Assembly (NCBI RefSeq): GCF_902168175.1
Contig: NZ_CABHOU010000095.1
Coordinates: forward strand, 62,001 to 126,000
DNA from: an uncultured Chitinophaga sp.
Lineage (GTDB): Bacteria; Bacteroidota; Bacteroidia; Chitinophagales; Chitinophagaceae
Length of the DNA: 64,000 nucleotides
Reading direction: 5' to 3'
Below are positions 16,967 to 25,832 of the stretch, in pieces (within the stretch, counting starts at the first letter, position 1; each line of letters starts with the position of its first letter). The notes under the pieces were generated by a model, which did no database searches, was not told the origin of the DNA, and saw nothing but the letters and a program-made list of their open reading frames with translations. The position numbers and the translations under genes were made by a program.

Positions 16967-17916
16967 TACTTTATTTGCTTGAACTTGTAGGAGGCGTTGG
17001 TAATCACCTTCACGGGTACTTTGATCTCGTTTTTGATCCTTTTCTTTTTATTCACCTTGTAGATGTATTCGCCCTTCATTTCTGTAGTCTGGATGCAAAT
17101 GCTGGGCAGGCCGCTTTCGCGGTTAATCAGGTAATTGCTTTGCATGTCGCCGTTAATTTCGGCGGTAGCTTTAATATCGTCGTCGAGGGTAAGTACTTCC
17201 AGTTTATCGGTTTTGATTTTAGCCGTACCGCCAATCTTAGCGGTTTGGTTGTCCCAGGTTTGCAGGTTCCAGTAGAGGTCTGTGCGGCCTACCAGGCCTG
17301 TGCGTAACGGCACACTTTCTTCCCACTGAGTGCCGGTTTTAATGCCATGGGCCGGATAAATTACCAACAGTTGCTCCAGCCATGAGCGGAAGGACTGGGT
17401 GCCAAACTGGTCGGTGAGCAGTTTGGTATAGGCGGCCCTTTCATCTTCTTTAAGAGAAGCAAAGGTGGTGGCAGCTTGTTGAGTGAGTTGATCGAGTCCT
17501 TCTACCTTGTTGATGATACCAGTGTTCTGGATTTCTACGGTAAAGGGCTGATTCAGTAATTTGGCGAGGGCCGCAGTGAGTGGTTCTTTATCGTTAGCAA
17601 TGCTGGCGTCTACCAGGGCATTTACGTTCCTTGAGTTGTAATTGAAGCGGATTTGCTGGTATTTCCAGGTGAGTACGGTAACGCCTGCACTGATGGAGGT
17701 GACCTCTACATTCATTTTGCCGTTAAAGTCGCGGGTGGTACGCTGCACGATGTCATTTACGGTTATGTACGTTTCGCTGCGGCTTTCCATGTTAAGTTCG
17801 AACTGTTGTGCGTTCTGGAATTTGTAGTTCAGATCAACATAGTTCTGGTCCTGCGCCTGCAGAGAAAAGCTACCGATGGTAAGCAGCGCGGCCGTCCATA
17901 ATTTTTTCATCATCAT
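16966..17916 (-). CDS. DUF6263 family exported protein
   Basis: A 316-residue protein with a signal peptide (MMMKKLWTAALLTIGSFSLQAQ) followed by a beta-rich domain of the DUF6263 type (Bacteroidota proteins of unknown function). Notable segments are VTSISAGVTVLTWKYQQIRF, FTVEIQNTGIINKVEGLDQL, and WEESVPLRTGLVGRTDLYWNL. Probably periplasmic or surface-located. Three Met codons in a row leave the exact start open by two residues. Tail-to-head with the TIGR02757 gene upstream (6-nt gap) and overlapping the 109-aa gene downstream, so the three form one operon. Confidence 0.78.
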   Translation of the reverse strand: MMMKKLWTAALLTIGSFSLQAQDQNYVDLNYKFQNAQQFELNMESRSETYITVNDIVQRTTRDFNGKMNVEVTSISAGVTVLTWKYQQIRFNYNSRNVNALVDASIANDKEPLTAALAKLLNQPFTVEIQNTGIINKVEGLDQLTQQAATTFASLKEDERAAYTKLLTDQFGTQSFRSWLEQLLVIYPAHGIKTGTQWEESVPLRTGLVGRTDLYWNLQTWDNQTAKIGGTAKIKTDKLEVLTLDDDIKATAEINGDMQSNYLINRESGLPSICIQTTEMKGEYIYKVNKKKRIKNEIKVPVKVITNASYKFKQIK

Positions 17917-17922
17917 ACTTTA

Positions 17923-18693
17923 TCAAACGTATTTTTCAACAACCCCGAGGCCAAATAAGGCAAAATCATATTTCACAGGGTCCTTCGGGTCCATTTCCTT
18001 CAGCTGTTCTGTGAGTTCTACGGCAGTGCGCCAGTTGGCTTCGGCTTTTTCTATCATTCCCAGGCGGGCGGCTACTCTGGCCACGTGTACATCCATAGGA
18101 CATACGAGCTGGCTGGGTTTTATATGCTGCCATATACCAAAATCCACGCCATTTTCATCCTTTCTCACCATCCACCGAAGGTACATATTAAGCCGCTTGC
18201 AGGCGGAGTTTTTAGCGGGTGTGCTAATGTGTTTACGGGTACGTTCGGGGTGTTCCAACATGAAAAACATCTTCTGGAAGCCGATAAGTCCTTTTTCCAC
18301 GGTGGGGTCGCTGGGGTCCATATGCCCGCTAAAAGCGTATTCCAGCGAAGTAACGTTGGTATAATAGTGTTGCAGGTATTCAACGAAATAGAGTAAATCC
18401 AGGCCGTTAAAGGTGCGGTGTGTAAACGACATCAGGCTCATCCGGTCGCGGGGCTGATGATTGAGGATGTAGTCGTACGGGGCATTGTCAAAAAGCCCCA
18501 TGAGTTCTTTACTTTTGTTGATGATCGTAGTTCGGTTTCCCCAGGCAAGGATTGCGGCAAAAAGCCCGGCAATCTCGATGTCCTGCAGTTTTGTGAAACG
18601 GTGTGGTATAGACACCGGATCGCCGTCGATAAACGCCGGCTGGTTATAGTGGGCTACTTTAGCCTCCAGGAATGGTTTTAACTGGGCCTTCAT
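17923..18693 (-). CDS. TIGR02757 (DUF2400) family protein
   Basis: A 256-residue soluble protein of the TIGR02757/DUF2400 family, found in Bacteroidota and some other phyla and of unknown function; distant resemblance to helix-hairpin-helix DNA glycosylases has been suggested for the family. Conserved stretches are DPVSIPHRF, DIEIAGLFAAILAWGNRTTIINKS, CKRLNMYLRWMVR and MDVHVARVAARLG, the last two resembling the segment that in HhH glycosylases precedes the catalytic Asp. First gene of a three-gene minus-strand unit. Start ATG at 18693 is the only good choice. Confidence 0.85.
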   Translation of the reverse strand: MKAQLKPFLEAKVAHYNQPAFIDGDPVSIPHRFTKLQDIEIAGLFAAILAWGNRTTIINKSKELMGLFDNAPYDYILNHQPRDRMSLMSFTHRTFNGLDLLYFVEYLQHYYTNVTSLEYAFSGHMDPSDPTVEKGLIGFQKMFFMLEHPERTRKHISTPAKNSACKRLNMYLRWMVRKDENGVDFGIWQHIKPSQLVCPMDVHVARVAARLGMIEKAEANWRTAVELTEQLKEMDPKDPVKYDFALFGLGVVEKYV

Positions 18694-18844
18694 CTTTAGT
18701 TTATTGCAAACTAGCGGTTCATGTTTACATGTCAGCGCCGGTTCATAGGTGTAATGGTAAAATCTACGGCTCGTTAGCCGAAACAGGCTAAAAATACATT
18801 GTTTGTGCGAGAGTTAGCTCCTTTTTGCCCGTGTTTCTTGAATT

Positions 18845-19984
18845 TTATCCGATTGCCTTCTCCAGATCCGCTATGAGGTCATCTATATCTTCGATGCCAA
18901 CGCTCAGTCTTATCAACGAATCGGTGAGCCCGTTTTTGAGCCTTTCTTCCCTTGGAATAGAGGCGTGGGTCATAGAAGCCGGATGGCCGATCAACGACTC
19001 TACGCCGCCGAGGCTTTCGGCCAGGGAAAAGAGATGCGTGTTACTCAGCACTTTTTTGGCGGCTTCAATATCGTCGTTTTTAAGGGTAAAGGAGATCATG
19101 CCGCCGAAGCCACGCATTTGCTCGCGGGCAACAGCATGATTGGGGTGGTCGTCGAACCCGCACCAATAAACTTTACCAACTTTAGCATGGCCACGCAGGA
19201 ACCGGGCAATGCCCTCTCCGTTCTCACAATGCCTTTGCATGCGTACGTGCAGGGTTTTAAGACCGCGTAGCACCAGGAAGCAGTCTTGCGGGCCAGGTAC
19301 GGCACCGCAGCTATTTTGAATAAAGGCCAGTTGTTGCGCCAGTTCATCGTTTTTTACGATAATAGCGCCATGCACCACATCGCTGTGGCCACCCAGGTAC
19401 TTTGTAGCCGAGTGAACTACGATGTCTGCGCCAAGGTCCAGCGGATTTTGCAGGTAGGGCGACGCAAAGGTGTTATCCACCGCCAGCAGCAACTGGTGCT
19501 GTTTCGCGATTTTAGCCACAGCGGCTATATCGATGATATTGAGCATAGGGTTGGTAGGTGTTTCTATCCAAACCAGTTTTGTTTGCGGGGTGATATAAGC
19601 GGCCATGTTTTTAGCCTCCTGCATATCCACGAAGTGGAATTTTATGCCATAACGCTGAAATACTTTGGTGAAAATGCGGTAAGTGCCGCCATACAGGTCG
19701 TTAGAGGCAATCACCTCGTCGCCCGGGTTTAGCAGTTTAAGTACAGCATCGGTAGCCGCCAGCCCGCTGCCGAAACTAAGACCATGTTTGCCGTTCTCAA
19801 TGGCGGCCAGGGCATCCTGCAGGGCGTTGCGGGTAGGGTTTTGGGTGCGTGCATATTCATAACCTTTGTGATCGCCGGGGGCGTTTTGTACATAGGTGGA
19901 AGTTTGGAAGATGGGCGTCATGATAGCGCCGGTAGATGGATCGGGCGATACGCCTGCATGTATAAGTTTGGTGCCTAGCTTCAT
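18845..19984 (-). CDS. metB: Cystathionine gamma-synthase family PLP enzyme (trans-sulfuration)
   Basis: A 379-residue Cys/Met-metabolism PLP-dependent enzyme. The PLP lysine sits in VVHSATKYLGGHSDVVHGA; YEYARTQNPTR and the GSGLAATDAVL phosphate-binding segment are typical. Such enzymes condense O-acyl-homoserine with cysteine or cleave cystathionine; the sequence fits cystathionine gamma-synthase/lyase, and the two cannot be told apart by eye. The ATG at 19984 starts the usual MKLGTKLIHAG; an upstream in-frame ATG at 20056 adds 24 residues of no family resemblance. Monocistronic. Confidence 0.88.
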   Translation of the reverse strand: MKLGTKLIHAGVSPDPSTGAIMTPIFQTSTYVQNAPGDHKGYEYARTQNPTRNALQDALAAIENGKHGLSFGSGLAATDAVLKLLNPGDEVIASNDLYGGTYRIFTKVFQRYGIKFHFVDMQEAKNMAAYITPQTKLVWIETPTNPMLNIIDIAAVAKIAKQHQLLLAVDNTFASPYLQNPLDLGADIVVHSATKYLGGHSDVVHGAIIVKNDELAQQLAFIQNSCGAVPGPQDCFLVLRGLKTLHVRMQRHCENGEGIARFLRGHAKVGKVYWCGFDDHPNHAVAREQMRGFGGMISFTLKNDDIEAAKKVLSNTHLFSLAESLGGVESLIGHPASMTHASIPREERLKNGLTDSLIRLSVGIEDIDDLIADLEKAIG

Positions 19985-20170
19985 AGTCGACGGTGTTTGT
20001 TTCGTATTTGCAATGTACTGGTTTTCATTAATCCTGCAGTGTGGAAAATTGCGCAATAGTCATGCCGCGGGGTAGGATGAAGCGGAGGATGAGCGGACGT
20101 TAAGGCCAGTTTCGAGCATGCGGGTGTATTTACGACAGCAAAATTTGATGTTGCTGATAGTAGAAATGCA

Positions 20171-20218
20171 GTTGAAGGGAGTGACACAACGGCGGCTGAT
20201 CAGCGGGCCAATGCCTGT
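20171..20218 (+). repeat. REP-like dispersed repeat, copy R3
   Basis: Starts GTTGAAGGGAGTGACACAAC, then GGCGGC and AGCGGGCCAATGCCTGT. Nearly identical to R1 (7740-7787) on the opposite strand. Lies in the 596-bp gap between metB and the DUF2911 gene. Confidence 0.65.
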
Positions 20219-20443
20219 TTCATGATCATTCTTTATTCCCTGGTATTAAAGCGTTTATGATATGCCTGCACCCATTGTGCATTTTGCTACGTAGTACTAC
20301 GCAGACGGGTATTTACGTACGTTTGGCAGCGAAAAACGGGGTTAAAATACGGACTCCGGGAGATTGGCTACGCTTACGAACATTTTTTAAGCGTTCACCA
20401 GAAACGGGTTTTCCCGCAGGGGGTATTGGAGTAACTTTACCGT

Positions 20444-20506
20444 AGGTTTTTCATAGGATATGGTTAAAATTTCTGAAGGCGGTATTCTTACCGCTTTTTT
20501 CTTTCG
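20444..20506 (+). ncRNA. Repeated small RNA element, copy 5
   Basis: Box AGGTTTTTCATAGGATATGG, then GTTAAAAT and a hairpin AAGGCGGTA / TACCGCTTT (20476-20484, 20489-20497) with loop TTCT and T-tract. Preceded 4 nt upstream by TAACTTTA, a one-mismatch -7 box. It is 17 kb from the four-copy cluster, showing that the element is dispersed. It sits in the 3' flank of the convergent DUF2911 gene. Confidence 0.7.
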
Positions 20507-20531
20507 TACCAATTTAACTACTATATAAACA

Positions 20532-20562
20532 AAAGGGCCCTGGCGATTGCCGGGGCCCTTTC
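20532..20562. terminator. Terminator 3' of the DUF2911 gene
   Basis: GC-rich stem AAGGGCCCTGGC / GCCGGGGCCCTT around a short loop (about 20532-20562), 20 nt past the DUF2911 stop on the minus strand. Confidence 0.7.
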
Positions 20563-20580
20563 TAGTGAGGCTTTTAATAC

Positions 20581-21189
20581 TTATTTCGTTGTTTTCTTTA
20601 CGGCTGGTTTGGCCACCGTTTCCGACCATTTAATAGGTACGGTTACCTTGGTTCTGTCCCATGCCATTACCATATTGGCGCCCTGGCTGGCTTTTTCGAA
20701 GGCCATGGTAAAGGCTTCCGTTTCTTCGGCGTTGTTATCGGCCGGCACTTCGGTGCGTACCACGTCCATACCTGGTTCATACTTATAAGCGCCCCAGATG
20801 TCGGTTTGTTTATTGAGTATCACCGTCCATTTGCTTTCGGCAGGGATGGCGTACACGGTGTAGCGGCCTTTTGGAACGGATTTTCCGCCGATGGTTACCG
20901 GGCGGAAAAATTCTACTTCCGTAGCTTCGTTGGCCCCGCAGCGCCATACTTTGTTATATTCTACCAGGTCACCGAAAATGGTACGTCCCTTTTTCTGCGG
21001 GCGACTGTACAACACACGGGCTACCAGGCTGCCTGGCTCCCCTTTAACTTTTACCACATAAGGATACATGGCAGGGTAGTAAGCCATATCCATGGGGCTG
21101 GGGTCCAGCGGTGGTAATTTCTTATCCTGTGCAAAAGAATGGCCTGCACATAATAATGACAATGCGATGCATGCAATTAATTTCCTCAT
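20581..21189 (-). CDS. DUF2911 domain-containing secreted protein
   Basis: A 202-residue protein with a signal peptide (MRKLIACIALSLLCAGHSFAQ) and one DUF2911 domain, a family of unknown function common in Bacteroidota. Typical segments are VLYSRPQKKGRTIFGDLVEYNKVWRCGANEATEVEF, KSVPKGRYTVYAIP and WTVILNKQTDIWGAY, consistent with a beta-sandwich. Probably periplasmic. A TACGTTTG box on the minus strand (21229-21236) lies about 40 nt before the start. The C-terminus ends in a lysine/threonine-rich tail. Monocistronic; terminator downstream. Confidence 0.87.
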   Translation of the reverse strand: MRKLIACIALSLLCAGHSFAQDKKLPPLDPSPMDMAYYPAMYPYVVKVKGEPGSLVARVLYSRPQKKGRTIFGDLVEYNKVWRCGANEATEVEFFRPVTIGGKSVPKGRYTVYAIPAESKWTVILNKQTDIWGAYKYEPGMDVVRTEVPADNNAEETEAFTMAFEKASQGANMVMAWDRTKVTVPIKWSETVAKPAVKKTTK

Positions 21190-21251
21190 ATTCTACGGTG
21201 GATTGAATGTTTAACAGCAAATATTACCCAAACGTACGCAAAATCCTTAAA

Positions 21252-21851
21252 TCAGGAGACGCTGCCGGGTTCTTCAAGATAACTTTTAGCATAACGCAAA
21301 AGGTCGGGGAAGAATTGCGTGTAACAATCCTTTAACGTATCGTAATGATCTTCAAAGGCTTTAAAAGGAACAGCCCCCGGCACCTCCAGGTATTTGGCGC
21401 GGCGGGTAATACCGTTGAACGAGCTGGAAATACCGTCCATGTCGCGGTAACGCAGCAGCCAGTTATGCTGGCGCATATATGAGAACATCTGCTGGAACAT
21501 TGGCGGCAGCATGTCGTGATGATTGGTAAGGACTCCATACACATCCTGCGAAAAGGTGTCGAGAGAGCTGGCAGTGAAATGCGCCTCGTCGTTAGCCAGG
21601 AAGTGATCATAAATAACATCGACGTATACACCGCTATATGCGCCCACGGCTCCTTTCAGGCAAACCTTCGCGCTTGCCGTGGCGGGATGATGATCGGTAT
21701 AACTATCGATAGCTCGGTGCAGGCGTATGCCCTGTTGCACGGCTGGCGCGTATTGCAGCAGTTGTTTGCCTTTCACAAAGTCGGCAATCATGTTACCGAT
21801 TATGAACGGTGTATGGTTAAATGATAAATATGCGTGGGCCAGATAGTTCAT
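21252..21851 (-). CDS. acpH: Acyl-carrier-protein phosphodiesterase (AcpH family, DUF479)
   Basis: A 199-residue HD-like hydrolase of the ACP phosphodiesterase family, which removes the 4'-phosphopantetheine arm from holo-ACP. The N-terminal MNYLAHAYLS, GNMIADFVKG, IRLHRAIDSYTDHHP and VDVIYDHFLA segments are the family signatures; His and Asp residues in them form the metal site. The ATG at 21851 is preferred because it begins the conserved MNYLAH; the longer frame would need a TTG three codons upstream. Physiological role in Bacteroidota is not established. Monocistronic. Confidence 0.85.
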   Translation of the reverse strand: MNYLAHAYLSFNHTPFIIGNMIADFVKGKQLLQYAPAVQQGIRLHRAIDSYTDHHPATASAKVCLKGAVGAYSGVYVDVIYDHFLANDEAHFTASSLDTFSQDVYGVLTNHHDMLPPMFQQMFSYMRQHNWLLRYRDMDGISSSFNGITRRAKYLEVPGAVPFKAFEDHYDTLKDCYTQFFPDLLRYAKSYLEEPGSVS

Positions 21852-22255
21852 ATACAACAATGATGCGAATTGCCTGAAACGCAGGTGTATACAGCATTCG
21901 CGAGGATCAAATATAATATAATTTCAGTGGATTGTTCGATTTCGAACTTACCTTGTACGCATATGAACAGCGTTTGGAGCGTTTACCAGTCGTCATCACA
22001 AAACCCTTTTAACACAAGCTTAACATCAGCGTTTGCAACATTCCTTATTTCCTTGCAACTCCTTTGCTGGTAAAGGTTTTGCGGCTAAAAAATACTCCTT
22101 TTGTAGTAGGTGTTTAAACATGCTTCACAATCACTTAACGTAGCGTCGCCACTCTTACCTATTCCCTTTACATAGCTTTGCGGGCGATATACCTTTGCTG
22201 TATCAAATCAAACAATAATTTTTAAACAAAAAAGCAACAATTAAATTTTTCCGCC
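21852..22255. other. Gene-free stretch between acpH and the PepSY-like gene
   Basis: About 400 bp between divergent genes. Apart from two exact TAnnTTTG boxes (22173-22180 TAGCTTTG, 22190-22197 TACCTTTG), the second 59 nt before the ATG at 22256, nothing is recognised. Confidence 0.6.
22190..22197 (+). promoter_or_regulatory. Probable -7 box TACCTTTG of the PepSY-like gene
   Basis: Exact TAnnTTTG match giving a leader of about 50 nt. A second match, TAGCTTTG, lies 10 nt upstream. Confidence 0.4.
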
Positions 22256-22708
22256 ATGAAAAAATTAATCGCCATTCTAACAGTTGCTGTTGTTGTCTTC
22301 ACCACCAGCACAGCCAATGCCTTCGACGGCATTTCTATTAGTAACAAAAAGGTAATGGAATCTTTTGAAAGAGAATTTGCAGGCGCTGCAAATGTTACCT
22401 GGTACACCGGTCAGAAAGATAATTATGTGGCCAAGTTTACCATCAAATCATCAAAAGTAACTGCACACTTCGACAACGAAGGTAACCTGCTGGCTACTTC
22501 CCGTTACCTTACCGACAGCGAATTGCCGCTGAACGTAATTACCAGGTTAATGAAGAAGTATCCTGACCAGAACATTCACAACATCGTGGAGTATGCTGCA
22601 GAAGGCTACACTACTTACATGATTACTTTGGAAAATGATTCGCATTGGACTACCGTAAGGGCTACTTCAACTTCGGTTAGCACTTACAGGAAGCTCAGGA
22701 AAGCATAA
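22256..22708 (+). CDS. PepSY-like (DUF2874-type) secreted protein
   Basis: A 150-residue protein with a signal peptide (MKKLIAILTVAVVVFTTSTANA) and a compact alpha/beta region resembling the PepSY-like/BLIP family of small periplasmic Bacteroidota proteins: VMESFEREFAGAANVTWYTGQKDNYVAKF, then VTAHFDNEGNLLATSRYLT and a second similar half. Proteins of this type are often abundant and of unknown function; some may inhibit or bind partner proteins. Own promoter box and strong terminator, so it is a single-gene unit. Confidence 0.75.
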   Translation: MKKLIAILTVAVVVFTTSTANAFDGISISNKKVMESFEREFAGAANVTWYTGQKDNYVAKFTIKSSKVTAHFDNEGNLLATSRYLTDSELPLNVITRLMKKYPDQNIHNIVEYAAEGYTTYMITLENDSHWTTVRATSTSVSTYRKLRKA

Positions 22709-22756
22709 ATTGTTTGGAGTCTCCGCCAATCTGGAAATTTAAAGATCAGTGTTTAG

Positions 22757-22786
22757 GACCGCAGGTAATTCCTGCGGTCTTTTTTT
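22757..22786 (+). terminator. Terminator after the PepSY-like gene
   Basis: 9-bp stem GACCGCAGG / CCTGCGGTC (22757-22765, 22771-22779), loop TAATT, followed by T7. Confidence 0.9.
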
Positions 22787-22827
22787 GTGCCTGTTAGCCG
22801 GGGCGGCCCCTTTCCTGAAAAAATGGC

Positions 22828-22835
22828 TACCTTTG
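22828..22835 (+). promoter_or_regulatory. Probable -7 box TACCTTTG of the deoxyhypusine-synthase-like gene
   Basis: Exact TAnnTTTG, 25 nt before the ATG at 22861. No TTG at the right distance. Confidence 0.4.
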
Positions 22836-22860
22836 CCGCTCTGAATTTGTAAACAGAAAA

Positions 22861-23841
22861 ATGAACATGAACAAAGGACCGATTTCACAGTTTATCCAGC
22901 ATCATTACCGCCACTTTAACTCGGCGGCATTGGTAGATGCTGCCAAAGGGTACGAAACGCATTTGCTGGAAGGCGGTAAGATGATGGTTACGCTGGCGGG
23001 CGCCATGAGTACGGCCGAGCTGGGTATTTCCTTCGCGGAGATGATCCGCCAGGGTAAAGTGGACATTATTTCCTGCACAGGTGCTAACCTGGAAGAGGAC
23101 ATCATGAACCTGGTAGCACACAGCCATTATAAAAGAGTACCTAACTACCGCGATCTGAGTCCGCAGGAAGAGTGGGACCTGCTGGAGCAAGGTTTTAACC
23201 GTGTTACCGACACCTGCATTCCCGAGGAAGAGGCTTTCCGCCGCATCCAGAAGCATATCTACAAAATCTGGAAAGATGCTGAAGCGGCGGGCGAACGTTA
23301 CTTCCCGCATGAGTATATGTACAAACTGCTGCTTAGCGGCGTAATGAAAGAACATTACGAGATCGATCCAAAGAATAGCTGGATGATCGCCGCTGCAGAA
23401 AGAAATATTCCTATCGTAGTACCAGGCTGGGAAGACAGCACCATGGGCAACATCTTCGCCTCTTACTGTATTAAGGGAGAACTGAAGGCCAGCACAATGA
23501 AAAGCGGTATTGAGTACATGGTAACCCTCACCGAGTGGTACAGGGCCAACAGTGCCGGTAAAGGCGTGGGCTTCTTCCAGATTGGCGGTGGTATTGCCGG
23601 CGACTTCCCGATTTGTGTGGTGCCGATGATGTACCAGGACCTGGAATGGCATGATGTTCCTTTCTGGAGCTATTTCTGCCAGATATCTGACTCTACTACT
23701 TCTTACGGTTCTTACTCCGGTGCAGTGCCTAACGAGAAAATCACCTGGGGCAAGCTCGATATCAATACACCTAAGTTCATTGTAGAATCTGACGCCACCA
23801 TCGTAGCGCCGCTGATTTTTGCGTGGGTATTAGGCTGGTAA
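22861..23841 (+). CDS. Deoxyhypusine synthase family protein
   Basis: A 326-residue cytoplasmic protein of the deoxyhypusine synthase (DHS) family. Eukaryotic and archaeal DHS transfer the aminobutyl group of spermidine to eIF5A; bacteria have no eIF5A, and bacterial homologues are thought to work on free polyamines (for example making homospermidine). Family landmarks are LAGAMSTAELGISFAEMIRQGKVDIISCTGANLEED (NAD site), GVGFFQIGGGIAGDFPICVVPMM, and NEKITWGKLDI, whose WGK holds the lysine equivalent to the catalytic Lys of human DHS. All are intact, so an active enzyme is expected. The reaction in this organism is inferred, not shown. Confidence 0.85.
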   Translation: MNMNKGPISQFIQHHYRHFNSAALVDAAKGYETHLLEGGKMMVTLAGAMSTAELGISFAEMIRQGKVDIISCTGANLEEDIMNLVAHSHYKRVPNYRDLSPQEEWDLLEQGFNRVTDTCIPEEEAFRRIQKHIYKIWKDAEAAGERYFPHEYMYKLLLSGVMKEHYEIDPKNSWMIAAAERNIPIVVPGWEDSTMGNIFASYCIKGELKASTMKSGIEYMVTLTEWYRANSAGKGVGFFQIGGGIAGDFPICVVPMMYQDLEWHDVPFWSYFCQISDSTTSYGSYSGAVPNEKITWGKLDINTPKFIVESDATIVAPLIFAWVLGW

Positions 23842-23863
23842 GCGTTTAAAATATTTGTTCAGG

Positions 23864-23890
23864 AGGCCCGGTTTTGCCGGGCCTTTTGTT
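23864..23890 (+). terminator. Terminator after the DHS-like gene
   Basis: 8-bp stem AGGCCCGG / CCGGGCCT (23864-23871, 23877-23884), loop TTTTG, then TTTTGTTTT. Confidence 0.85.
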
Positions 23891-23915
23891 TTGGGGTGAG
23901 GTAAAGGCGGTTTCC

Positions 23916-24235
23916 GGTGTATATACTGGCTATGAGTTACTTTAGGGAAGTGCGGTTTGTATATAGTGACTATTACCCAGCGCTATCAAGAGATCCGGTG
24001 TATATACAGCTGGGGACCAGCATCTAGCAGAATGAACACGGCTCTTGGCCGTCACTATCAGAAAATGCCGTGTATACATCGGTTATCGCCAACTGTTATC
24101 AGGGAATGTGGTTCATACACAGACTATGGGCGAGCATCATCTGGAAATGCGGTGTATACATCGGTTATCGCCCAGCGCTGTCAGGAAATGCCATGTGTAC
24201 ACCGACTATCGTCCAGCACCACTATATGTTGGGCT
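23916..24235. repeat. Degenerate tandem repeat, about 41-bp unit, about 8 copies
   Basis: Units begin GGTGTATACATCGGTTATCG and continue CCCAGCGCTATCAGGAAATGC; the clearest are 24069-24109, 24110-24150 and 24151-24191, each 41 bp, with more diverged units on both sides (38-44 bp). The period is not a multiple of three and no frame stays conserved, so it is not coding. It fills most of the gap between the DHS-like gene and galM. Confidence 0.8.
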
Positions 24236-24413
24236 ACACACCAGCTTCACTTAAAAACAAACACCTTTCCTCCCTCCGCCCTTATATATTTTTCTTTTTA
24301 GCGAACTTTCTGTTAATTACTGTCTAGTTGGTAATCCCCAGATTGTGTATATTAGACACTTGTTATCAATGACTTTACATTTTTAAACCAATAAAAACCA
24401 AATTTTCCCACGT

Positions 24414-25595
24414 ATGAGAAAGCTTCTTCCGCTTTTAACCACCGTATGTTTAGGAGCCGCCGCCTGCCAGCAGGGCGGTAACAAACCGGCTGCAGACAGT
24501 ACTCATGTTGATTCCACTGCTGTTGCCACCACTGTAGAAGCTATTGCTCCGGCTGCCGGCTTCGATACTACTATCGACGGTAAAAAGGTGCAGTTGTTTT
24601 ACCTTAAAAACAGCAACGGTGTGGAAATGGCCGTTACCAACTTCGGCGCTAAAGTGGTGTCGCTGCTTACGCCCGATAAAGACGGTAAAAAAGAAGATAT
24701 CGTGCTGGGTTACAGCGACCTGAAAGGTTACCTGACCGGTCATGAGGAGTATTATGGCGGTGTTGTAGGCCGTTACGGCAATCGTATCGCCAAGGGGAAA
24801 TTTAAGCTCGATGGAAAAGAATACACACTGTTCACCAACAATGGCGCTAACCACCTGCATGGCGGTAAAAAAGGCTATAATGAAGTAGTTTGGGACATGG
24901 AGCAGAAAGATCCTAAAACCGTGGTATTCCATTACCTGTCGGCCGATGGCGAGGAAGGTTACCCAGGTGCACTGGATATTACCATGACTTACGAACTGAC
25001 CGATGCCAACGAGTTTAAAGTGTCTTACAGCGCTACTACCGATAAGCCTACGATCGTAAACCTTACGCATCACTCTTTCTTTAACCTGGCTGGTGCAGGC
25101 AATGGTACCGTTAACGACCATGTGTTGCACATTAATGCAGACAAGTATACACCGGTAGACAGTACGCTGATCCCTTTTGGCAAACTGGAGCCTGTTAAGG
25201 GCACGCCGTTCGACTTTACCACACCTACCGCTATCGGTGCCCGTATTGGTGAAGATAACGAGCAGCTGAAGTTTGGTAAAGGTTACGACCATAACTGGGT
25301 GCTGAACAAAAAAGGCGATTCGCTGACACTGGCGGCAACCGTTCAGGAACCCACCAGCGGCCGTTTTATGGAAGTATGGACGACAGAGCCCGGCGTTCAG
25401 TTCTACGGTGGTAACTTTATCGATGGTAAAGACACGGGCAAAGGTGGTAAAGTATACAACTTCCGCGGCGCACTGTGCCTGGAAACACAACACTACCCCG
25501 ACTCTCCGAACCAGCCTTCTTTCCCGTCTACCGTGTTAAGGCCTGGCCAGACTTACAAACACGTATGTGTTTACAAGTTCGACGTAAAGAAATAA
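24414..25595 (+). CDS. galM: Aldose 1-epimerase (mutarotase), lipoprotein form
   Basis: A 393-residue mutarotase interconverting alpha and beta anomers of glucose/galactose. Signal peptide with lipobox-like AAAC at residues 14-18 and a low-complexity linker (about 20-50) before the catalytic beta-sandwich. Substrate and catalytic motifs are present: GRYGNRIAKGKF, NNGANHLHGGKKG, NLTHHSFFNLAG (general acid His), and LCLETQHYPDSPNQPSF (catalytic Glu). Export to the envelope as a lipoprotein is common for Bacteroidota GalM and suits sugar scavenging. The ATG at 24414 is the only start giving the signal. Monocistronic. Confidence 0.92.
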   Translation: MRKLLPLLTTVCLGAAACQQGGNKPAADSTHVDSTAVATTVEAIAPAAGFDTTIDGKKVQLFYLKNSNGVEMAVTNFGAKVVSLLTPDKDGKKEDIVLGYSDLKGYLTGHEEYYGGVVGRYGNRIAKGKFKLDGKEYTLFTNNGANHLHGGKKGYNEVVWDMEQKDPKTVVFHYLSADGEEGYPGALDITMTYELTDANEFKVSYSATTDKPTIVNLTHHSFFNLAGAGNGTVNDHVLHINADKYTPVDSTLIPFGKLEPVKGTPFDFTTPTAIGARIGEDNEQLKFGKGYDHNWVLNKKGDSLTLAATVQEPTSGRFMEVWTTEPGVQFYGGNFIDGKDTGKGGKVYNFRGALCLETQHYPDSPNQPSFPSTVLRPGQTYKHVCVYKFDVKK

Positions 25596-25617
25596 CATAT
25601 CAAACATCATAAAGCAG

Positions 25618-25640
25618 CGCCGGGACGTAAAATCCCGGCG
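25618..25640 (+). terminator. Possible terminator after galM
   Basis: 8-bp stem CGCCGGGA / TCCCGGCG (25618-25625, 25633-25640); the following T-run is short (TTT), so termination may be weak. Confidence 0.45.
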
Positions 25641-25832
25641 TTTGCCATTAAAATAAGCCGTAGTAACAATTTCATATCAGCAATTAGCTGGAATAATTTG
25701 ATATATTGCGGCCCTTAGCCGGAGCGAAAGGTTTCGGTTTTTTCCCGTTCAATCGTTCGTAGTGGTGGTGCCGTAAACACTGTTGGCATAATTTCATTTT
25801 CGTTAAAACGCTGTGTTATACCTACAACTGTT

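Noticed and set aside
23957..24327. Three overlapping frames across the 41-bp array
   Set aside because: Period not divisible by three; frames differ from unit to unit.
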